A stretch of DNA of 64,000 nucleotides. It comes from Armigeres subalbatus (taxonomy: Eukaryota > Arthropoda > Insecta > Diptera > Culicidae). The notes below the pieces were generated by a model. It searched no databases, was not told the origin of the DNA, and was given only the letters and a program-made list of their open reading frames with translations. Location: contig NC_085141.1 of assembly GCF_024139115.2 (NCBI RefSeq), forward strand, positions 390,090,632 through 390,154,631. Direction: 5' to 3'. The position numbers were made by a program, and so were the translations under genes. Every line of letters starts with the position of its first letter. Position 1 is the first letter of the stretch. Of the stretch, positions 57,590 to 64,000 are shown piece by piece.

Positions 57590-58185
57590 TTCTTTATTCC
57601 TGGAAAACGCTCTTTTAGTGAACGAATTATCTCCTCATCTTGCCTTATCACCGGCAGACGTTTTCTCGCTCGAGACGCCTTATACTGGAAAGACGAGTTT
57701 ATTTGAAAAAAGGCATTATCTCCTCCATTTGCATTACACCGGGCAGACGCGATCATTTAAAGAAGGCATTGTCTCATTCTTTCACTTTATTCCAGACGAA
57801 CGAGTTCATTTATAGAAGGGACTATATAATATATCCTCTTTGCCTTATACAGGGCATCTTTGCATTATTTTGAGCTAACGCCTATTTCTGAAGAAAGGAT
57901 CACATCTACCATTTCCTTACTTCGTGAAAATGCCTTCTTTTAAAGAATGGATCACATCCCCCATTATCTTATTCCGGGCAGATTATTAAAGAAAGAATAA
58001 TAACATTGATTATCTGGAGAAACACCCACCAAAGAAGGGACATATTAACCAATGCATTATTCCAAGCAGATACATTCTTTTTAAAGAAGGAATAACATGC
58101 ACCATTGCCTCATTCCAGGCAAACGCATCATTTTTGTTTACAAGGATTACATCCACCATTGCCTCCCGAGCCAGACAAAAATGGT
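57590..58185 (-). repeat. Degenerate minisatellite, inverse of the 33.5-kb unit
   Basis: About nine diverged copies of a ~65-70-bp unit reading tttaaagaaggaatcacatccaccattgccttattccgggcaaacgc. On the minus strand it matches the 33.48-34.13-kb array. Confidence 0.7.
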
Positions 58186-58573
58186 TACAGCAACTTGATT
58201 GGGACTGGATCTTATCACAAATGAGTTGCAGTAACCTATGTGAAACATGCGTGCTGCTAGGGCTTATACTTTTTAAGAAGGTACATCTTCTGTCCGGTAT
58301 GTTTGATTTTAAAGATAGAAAAAATATTTCCTAAAAAGATTTTAATCGGAATTACTGTTTACCACTGTTTATTTTCTTCAGCCTTTATTCGACTATTTTA
58401 GAACAAAAACTACCTTGAAAAATACTGTACTCTGATATCTTTATAATTTAACAACACATCTTGAGGGATCAAGAATATCTAATACTATCACAGGATATTG
58501 AGCTGATAATCTCCAATAAGACAGTCTTGAACGTAACTTTTGTCAGCTATAATAAAGTAGGGGCAGCGTATAT

Positions 58574-58736
58574 TGTTGCGCCGTCACTACACACCAGCCG
58601 TACTGGCAACCCTGAGAGAAGAACGAGAAGGCAGTGAATATTTCCATTCAGTTATGTACCCAAATCTGTATAATAAAGACGTATTGAAATGAGTCTCGCG
58701 TGTGTTAGGCGTCCTTTTGCTTTATCCGTGTCACAT
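58574..58736 (+). other. Possible solo LTR fragment
   Basis: The segment begins tgttgcgccgtcactacac and contains a poly(A) signal-like aataaa at about 58672. It ends near gtgtcaca, and the general layout resembles an insect copia-type LTR. No primer-binding site or second LTR follows, so this is only a suggestion. Confidence 0.2.
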
Positions 58737-58974
58737 AGCGCAATTGTCCGGAATCGTTCCGGTGAATCCACTGGCCTGTTGTGTGTCGGTTCTGTCCGAC
58801 GGTCCACTCTGCATATCCCATCAACTTTGAACACTGCTCTTTTCGAACGCTCATAGTTGATTGCGAAGATGTGTTTGCAAGAGGTACTTTATTTTCGGTA
58901 AATTATTCCATTCGGGGAAATGTTGCATTCGGGGTATTGGAAGAAATGTCATTAGATAATTGTCGTACAATCAC

Positions 58975-59580
58975 CTAATAGGTCATTTTGCCAAACTGGT
59001 CATTTGGCAGAAACGGTCATGTAGCAAAAAGGGCCATTAGGTCGAAAATCTCGTTTAGCCGAAAAGGTTATTTGGTCCAAAGTCGTTTGTCGGAAAGGTG
59101 CATTTAGAAAATGTCGTTTGGCCGGATAGGTCATTTAGCTGAAAAAATCGTGTGGGAGAATCATTTAGCCGCAAACGCCGTTTGCTTTGATGTTCGTTTG
59201 GCAAAAAGGACCACTTGGAATAGTGAGAACTGATTTCTAACTTTGCTTTTTTACAGTGAGAAACAAGTAATGAGGATTGAGAAGTAAGAAGTGAGAAGTT
59301 TCACTACAGTGGGAAGCGAGGAGTGGGAAATCAAGAATGATAAGTGTGAAGTCGGACGTCTCACTTCTATCTCCTCGCTCCCAATTTCTCTCTTCACTGT
59401 GCAAAATGATTGTAGCGAAATGGGAAGGAAGACGCCTCTCTTCTCACACATCATTTCTATCTTCTCATTTCTCACTTCTCGCAGTGAGAAATGATGATTG
59501 CGAAGTAAAGAGTGAGACGTCAAATGGCCCATTTGGCCTTATGACATATTCGGCGGAATAACCTGTTCGGCCAATTGACA
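58975..59580. mobile_element. Fold-back element of the 'ggccgaa / gtgagaag' family
   Basis: Units gtcatttggcag, gtttggccgg and gtttagccgaaaag at 58980-59215 lead into gtgagaagtgag blocks with acgtctcac cores. Cggccaa units follow at 59525-59575. Same architecture as at 12.5 kb and 46.1 kb, more degraded. Confidence 0.65.
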
Positions 59581-59804
59581 TACATATTGTGGGGAACCGA
59601 CTTGCCTTTCTATACCTCCGATAACCTTTCTGGCCGTCCAACACTAAAAGGTATTATTTTTAGCAATGCAATTCAATTGCTTTCCAATTGCCAATCGTCT
59701 TTCAATCTATGATAATTATCTTACAAACAAATCAATACACGTGCGACATTCTAGGCACAACACCACATTTATTTATAGGAACAACTTTACTAACATATTT
59801 ATTT

Positions 59805-60063
59805 TCTTCTTCTTCTTATTGGCATGGCATTGGCACACTTAAGCACTTCCACAGTTATTAACTGCGAGGTTTCTAAGCCAAGTTAGCATTTTTGCATTCG
59901 TATATCATGAGGCTAACACGATGATACTTTTATGCCCAGGGAAGTCGAGACAATTTCCAATCCAAAAATTGCCTAGACCGGCACCGGGAATCGAACCCAG
60001 CCACCCTCAGCATGGTCTTGCTTAGTAGCCGTGCGACTTACCGCACGGCTAAGGAGGGCGCTC
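59805..60063 (-). mobile_element. Feilai-type SINE, copy 3, with 13-bp target-site duplication
   Basis: The minus-strand copy has a perfect B box (ggttcgattcc), the A-box region ttagccgtgcggtaag and a (aag)n tail at 59805-59818. The duplication aacatatttattt is perfect at 59792-59804 and 60064-60076. It carries a few small changes from copy 2. Confidence 0.95.
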
Positions 60064-60227
60064 AACATATTTATTTAGTTTAGTTTAGTTTTTAATTGCC
60101 TTGTTTTTAAAGCCTTGAACTTAAGACTTTACAAAAAAACAAATAGAATTTACCTCGTGAGGGTCCGCCACACACTATAGGTGGGTTGTTAACACACAAC
60201 TAAAATGTCTATTTCTAATGGTCATGA

Positions 60228-60345
60228 TCTCTTTTTTTTATTGTCTTTATTAATGAGGTTTTCGGCCCTTGACCGGTTCACCTCAATCACACGATCTCGA
60301 TCGGCGCAGTCCGATAATATATATCGGGTTCTGTGAGAGTCAGCT
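60228..60345 (-). mobile_element. Truncated LINE-like 3' end
   Basis: On the minus strand it reads gattgaggtgaaccggtcaa, gggccgaaaacctcattaat, then aaagacaataaa and an A run. It is the same 3' end type as 33107-33174. A minus-strand frame over it (60222-60434) could be the last codons of a LINE protein, but I do not recognise it. Confidence 0.4.
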
Positions 60346-60659
60346 TTTTCTATTACAGGGTGTCTGCAAATTATCCGTACAGATTTTGATAGTTTGCTTC
60401 TACAAAGCAAAAACAGACAATAATGGCATAACAACTCAGCAGGTTGTAACAGATGTACAGGGATGCCACATTTGAAGACATGTCTTCAATTTGAAGACAT
60501 TTGAATCTCTGTGAAGACATTTATTTCATGAAGACATTTTGAAGACTTTTTAAAATATTTGAAGACTTACCTGCTTATTTAAAAATACTTGAAGACAATC
60601 AATAGGTCAGCGAATAGAAAATATAATTTGATTACTAACTTATGAATTTTGCGACTTCT

Positions 60660-60722
60660 AAATGCAGATAATATATATTTTAATAATATATATAATATAT
60701 ATAATAAATATTACAAAAGTTA
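60660..60722. repeat. (atatataat)n AT microsatellite
   Basis: Runs of atatataata and taatatatat. No other feature. Confidence 0.7.
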
Positions 60723-61522
60723 TATTGTGGATTTACTCGCTATGAAGATTTTCCCGATTACTTTTACGGCAACTCAGAGTAAGCGCAAAAAAACGAGGGG
60801 AACGACAATGTTAATGTCTTATAAAACTTGATTTTAATGATTTCAAATATTAAGTCAAATGAAATCAATTCTTCAATATTACAGTCGCAGAACTTTATGA
60901 TATAATGTAGGTATTTCTTTCGCGGTTTTTTGGGGCAAGTATTAAACATTTTATATCTCACGATCAGGTAATAAATATCATATACATCTAACTACCCCTT
61001 ACCTACTGGGACACGTGATCATTCTTTTGTCCGCCAAAAATGAAAATGCCAAAAAGCACGTGGTTGCCGATAAACAAATATTCGCTTTTTCACTCAGATT
61101 GCTGGAAGGATTTTTTTTGACGTTTACTTTGGCTCGCTCAGACCAACAGCGAATACTCTAGCGACTACTTTAACGAACACTTGGTGGAACGGCTACTCTA
61201 ACCGACTGTGTCCACCTAGCAAGTAAACGTACAATACTTCAAACTACGAGTCGGAGCGAGTTTTTCTAACATATTTCGCGTATTGAATTAATTTACTCAA
61301 CTACCCCGAAGTCAAATGCGATAGTTAATAATGTGGGGTGGCTTCTGTTCATATAGGGAGAAAAATTGTGTGGGGCAGCTGTAGATGAATTCCAAAAGCA
61401 GCATCGTATATCAGGGACTGGACGAAATTGCTGAAAAAGGACCCACAGAAAATAAAGCATCACTTTTCTAGGAATCTGGGTTGCAGGTTACGACGTCTAT
61501 GATATGGCCATCAGGTAGTGTG

Positions 61523-61770
61523 TGTTGGAATATCAGGTAGTGTGCGACGCTTCGCTGTAGATCGAAGATGGATAAGAAGCGGGCGCTGGTTAGTTGTAGT
61601 TGCTCTTTGGTATAGATTAAGGAAGTTTGTTATGGATTATTGTATATACCTATTGTTGAATAAAGAGAACTGCAGCTGCTGGCAGAATTATCAGTCAGTA
61701 GCCTGCCGTGGTGTAGAGAGGGAACTCTAGTTGTTATTCTTTGTGAGGGGGTTCCCTTCTCCGGCCAACA
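61523..61770 (+). mobile_element. Ty1/copia-type LTR, 248 bp, with downstream primer-binding site
   Basis: The segment begins tgttgg and ends ccaaca, a perfect 6-bp terminal inverted repeat with TG..CA ends. It has aataaag at about 61659. Immediately downstream at 61771-61785 lies ggttatgggcccagg, which is complementary to the anticodon region of initiator methionine tRNA, the half-tRNA primer used by copia elements. No gag or pol follows, so this is a 5' LTR plus a short leader. Confidence 0.75.
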
Positions 61771-61785
61771 GGTTATGGGCCCAGG
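61771..61785 (+). promoter_or_regulatory. Copia-type primer-binding site (initiator Met tRNA half)
   Basis: The sequence ggttatgggcccagg directly follows the LTR end ccaaca. Its complement contains ctgggcccataacc, the anticodon stem-loop sequence of the initiator Met tRNA. That use of an internal tRNA cleavage product is established for Drosophila copia. Confidence 0.8.
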
Positions 61786-61841
61786 AACGATTCCCGTTCT
61801 CCATCTTAGCGGGATGTTATGGCTGTCAACGTTATCGCAGT

Positions 61842-61945
61842 GGGATAATGGATCGGCCGCATAAATCGCGTGGTGCAGTGGGATCATGGATCGGCCGCAT
61901 AAGTCCCGTGGCGCAGTGGGATCATGGATCGGCCGCATAAGTCTT
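61842..61945 (+). repeat. 38-bp tandem repeat, 2.8 copies
   Basis: The unit gggatcatggatcggccgca, taagtcccgtggcgcagt repeats nearly exactly, lying in the leader after the copia-type primer-binding site. The first copy has three to four substitutions. It includes a gtggcgcagtggg string reminiscent of tRNA 5' ends, but no tRNA fold follows. Confidence 0.8.
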
Positions 61946-62189
61946 GGTTAGCGCTGGACGGAATTCATCAGGAGGTTGGAACGTACGGTAGGATGCTAGC
62001 TGGTCAGCAGCAGTCCAAGAGGAGCGTCGGAACATTCAGGAGATGGTCAACAGGGTGCTGTGCAAACGTCGAATATAGGTCATTTGTACGGACAACGGAT
62101 TGCACCAGGAGGAATTGTTCGGCGAGGAGGAGCTCTGGACTAAAGGCTCAGTGTTAGGAGGAGCTAGGAGAGTTGCGAGGCGTGCACAC

Positions 62190-63175
62190 TAAGGAGGAGA
62201 ATTTCTCCACTAAATCCATCTCTGAAATTCCACATGAAGCTCCTCCAGGAATTCGTCCAGCAATTCCTTCAGAGATTTTTCAGAAAATTTCTCCAGAATT
62301 TCCTTTGAAAGTACCTCTAGGGGGTCGTTCAAAAATGATGTCACAAGTTTTAGGGAGGAGGGGGTCTAAGATTTTGTGACAGTTCATGTACTAGGTATAC
62401 AAAAAAAACGAGACAGAGGGGGGGGGAGGGGGTCTAGAAATTCCAAAAAGTAATGGACGTCATATTTGAATCGCCCCTAGGAGCTCCTCCATAAGTTCGT
62501 CCAGAATTTTTCCGTAGGATCCTCCAAGAATTCCGTCGGAAAGAAATTCAGAAATTCCTTAGTTTGTTTTTCATGACTTTCTGCAGCATTCCTTCCAGGA
62601 ATTCCCCTCGAAGCTCCTGCAAGCAGTCGTACGAAAATTCCTCCAAGAATCCCTTCGGAAGTTTCTCCAGGAATTCCTCTTGATTGTGCTCCAATAATGT
62701 TGCCGAAAGATTCTCCAATAATACCTCTGGAATTATACTCTGGAATTACTCCGTTATTTCCAGGAATTCTTTCGGAAATTTCTGCAACAATACCTCAGGA
62801 AATTCTTCCAAAAAGTTATCCAGAAGTTCCTCCTGAAGTTTCTTCAGGAACTCCACTGCAAACCCTTTCAGTTATTGCTCAGGAAAATCATCCAGGAATT
62901 CTTCAGGAAATTTTTTCAGTAATTCCTCCCGAAAATCCCTCCGGAATTCCTCCTGCAATCCCTCCGGATGTTCCATTAGCATTTCAACCGGAAGTTCCTT
63001 CAGAAATTTATCTGGAAGCTCCTTCAGAAAATCTTTTGGATGTTCCAACAGCAATTCCTCCGGAAATCCCTTCAGGAGTTCCTTTAGAAATCTCCGATAA
63101 ATCCATCAGAGATTTATCCAGAAGTTTCTCCAGAAATTCTTCCGGAAATTTCTTCAGAAAATCTTGTACAAGTTA
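62190..63175. repeat. 'ggaattcctccagaaattcc' minisatellite, ~1 kb
   Basis: An imperfect 12-bp/24-bp unit reading (t)tcctccaggaa(t) and ttccttcagaaa is repeated about 60 times. It is rich in GAATTC and nearly palindromic. A 159-codon plus-strand frame (62697-63176) gives a Pro/Ile/Ser-rich repeat (EIPSGIPPAIPP) purely from the array, so I do not call it a gene. Confidence 0.85.
62318..62479. mobile_element. MITE, ~160 bp, inserted in the minisatellite
   Basis: The ends ta/gggggtcgttcaaaaatgat and the inverse at the right (gtcatatttgaatcgcccc/ta) form imperfect ~27-bp inverted repeats inside the array. Internal G-rich stretches (ggggggggaggggg) are conspicuous. Of the array and this insert, only the insert is non-repetitive. 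Confidence 0.7.
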
Positions 63176-63179
63176 AAGA

Positions 63180-63420
63180 AGTCTTTAAAAATAAATTCAG
63201 AAGAATTCCACAAGGAAATTTAGTTAGAAAAATCCATTGGAATTATATTTGAAGACTCATTAGAAAATCCAAGTGAAAGTAATTGCCCTTACTCATGAAG
63301 ATTTAAAAGAGTATTCTTTTGAATTCTAACAATTTGAGTGTTAAAACATAAACGATACATAAAACAAAGGAGATGAATGAAGTTACAAACCTATTGGATT
63401 TTGAAATTTTTTACTGATAA
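63180..63420. other. AT-rich interior of the hAT-type element
   Basis: No feature recognised between the minisatellite and the right subterminal tttgaagacatt motifs. Confidence 0.4.
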
Positions 63421-63603
63421 TCGTAAATTTGATATTGAAGACATTTGAAGACATTTTTACTCGACTGTGAAGACATTCGAAAATATCCACTGGCATCCCT
63501 GCAGATGTGTACTGCCCTGAATCGCATATTTGTTGAATAGGAAACCCAGCAACAATGGGACTGATATGCGATTCACGGCAGTATATGTACTCTGAGCGGA
63601 GCA

Positions 63604-64000
63604 TTAGTGATTAATCATAGATTTAATCATGATTAATGAATAATGCACACTTAGTTCGGCTCGGCATTTTTTCATTCTTTTACCGAGATCCGCACAGCCG
63701 AGCGCTCGGTTCGGGACTTTCTGCTGATATCTCAGCTGAAAAAGCAATTTGTTTACTGTGGCACTCAAAGGAGCCGCCGTAATCAAACGTCGATTCAGCT
63801 GATACTTCAGCTAATGAACTTTAACCGAGATTTGCACAGCCGAGATCGGTGGAAATTTTTAAGTGTGTGGGTTATTTAATCATTATTCATTAATCATAAT
63901 CATACAAAAAATACGATTCAATCATTAATCACTAATCGTTAATAATAGATTTTTGCATTTAATCATTAATCACTAAAAGTATTCATGATTGTTTTGAGTT
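63604..64000. mobile_element. 'attaatcat'-armed fold-back element containing the second 'agccgagcgctcgg' repeat
   Basis: The palindromic repeat of 55.38 kb reappears on the minus strand at about 63640-63840. It is bracketed by inverted arms: atgattaatgaataatg..cacactta at 63628-63652 and taagtgtgtg..attattcattaat at 63859-63895. Further aatcattaatcac units run on the right to the window edge and on the left (gtgattaatcatagattt) from 63607. The element probably continues beyond the window. Confidence 0.55.

Larger units (their letters stand above)
60458..63501. mobile_element. hAT-type non-autonomous element, 3.04 kb, with 8-bp target-site duplication
   Basis: The ends cagggatgcca (60458) and tggcatccctg (ending 63501) are inverted. 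They are flanked by cagatgta (60450-60457) and cagatgtg (63502-63509), 7 of 8 bases identical, as expected for hAT insertion. Subterminal regions carry at least eight tttgaagacatt-type motifs on the left and three on the right, likely transposase-binding sites by analogy. No transposase frame is present. The interior has picked up a copia LTR, a minisatellite and a small MITE. Confidence 0.85.

Noticed and set aside
61842..61945. tRNA-like string gtggcgcagtggg in a tandem repeat
   Set aside because: No acceptor, anticodon or T arm follows at the right spacing. It is part of a 38-bp tandem unit in an LTR leader.
62697..63176. 159-codon frame with Pro-rich repeats resembling a structural protein
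   Set aside because: Generated entirely by the 12/24-bp GAATTC-rich minisatellite, which is open by chance because its unit lacks stops in one frame.

Overview
The window looks like a piece of a large, repeat-swamped mosquito genome, most likely Aedes (Ae. aegypti or a close relative). The main reasons are three copies of a tRNA-derived SINE that I recognise as Feilai, three RTE-clade non-LTR retrotransposons of the mosquito JAM1 kind, many TA-flanked MITEs, and tandem 'ggccgaat' and 'gtgagaagtgag' fold-back repeats. I found no intact host gene. Nearly every protein-like stretch comes from a transposable element and is broken by stops, frameshifts or later insertions. Species and family names rest on recognition of motifs, not on a database search.

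Layout. 1-3.4 kb: fold-back and minisatellite repeats, a purine block followed by a pyrimidine block, degenerate tandem repeats and a Feilai SINE. 4.1-8.1 kb: a decayed DNA transposon with about 0.6-kb inverted repeats and a minus-strand transposase-like pseudogene. 8.1-12.5 kb: mostly unique sequence with one MITE. 12.5-14.2 kb: fold-back repeats, a MITE and Penelope-type 3' sequence. 14.4-16.1 kb: a BEL/Pao integrase fragment abutting a non-coding retroposon. 17.6-20.0 kb: a Penelope-like element (PLE) carrying a 1.6-kb poly(A)-tailed non-coding retroposon. 20.6-21.0 kb: a second BEL/Pao fragment. 24.1-30.9 kb: an RTE element (copy A) with a second RTE (copy B, opposite strand) nested inside it. 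31-34.4 kb: microsatellite, Feilai with a 14-bp target-site duplication, a perfect 44-bp hairpin and minisatellites. 34.45-39.81 kb: a 5.36-kb TA-flanked fold-back element with 143-bp tandem arrays and RTE fragments in both arms and a Tc1-type transposase remnant at its centre. 42.6-43.7 kb: a decayed mariner/ITm transposase. 43.8-46.1 kb: a PLE with GIY-YIG endonuclease whose 5' part is inverted. 47.4-50.7 kb: a third RTE of a different lineage. 55-60 kb: MITEs, minisatellites, fold-back repeats and a third Feilai copy with a 13-bp duplication. 60.46-63.50 kb: a non-coding hAT-type element with a near-perfect 8-bp duplication, holding a Ty1/copia LTR with primer-binding site and a minisatellite.

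The elements relate to each other mainly through nesting and exchange of parts. Different RTE lineages and a non-coding retroposon share 5' UTR blocks, copy-A-type RTE sequence was captured by the giant fold-back element, and a MITE sits inside the PLE reading frame. The most unusual objects are the giant fold-back element, the shared 5' modules, the twin-priming-like PLE and the 44-bp perfect hairpin.
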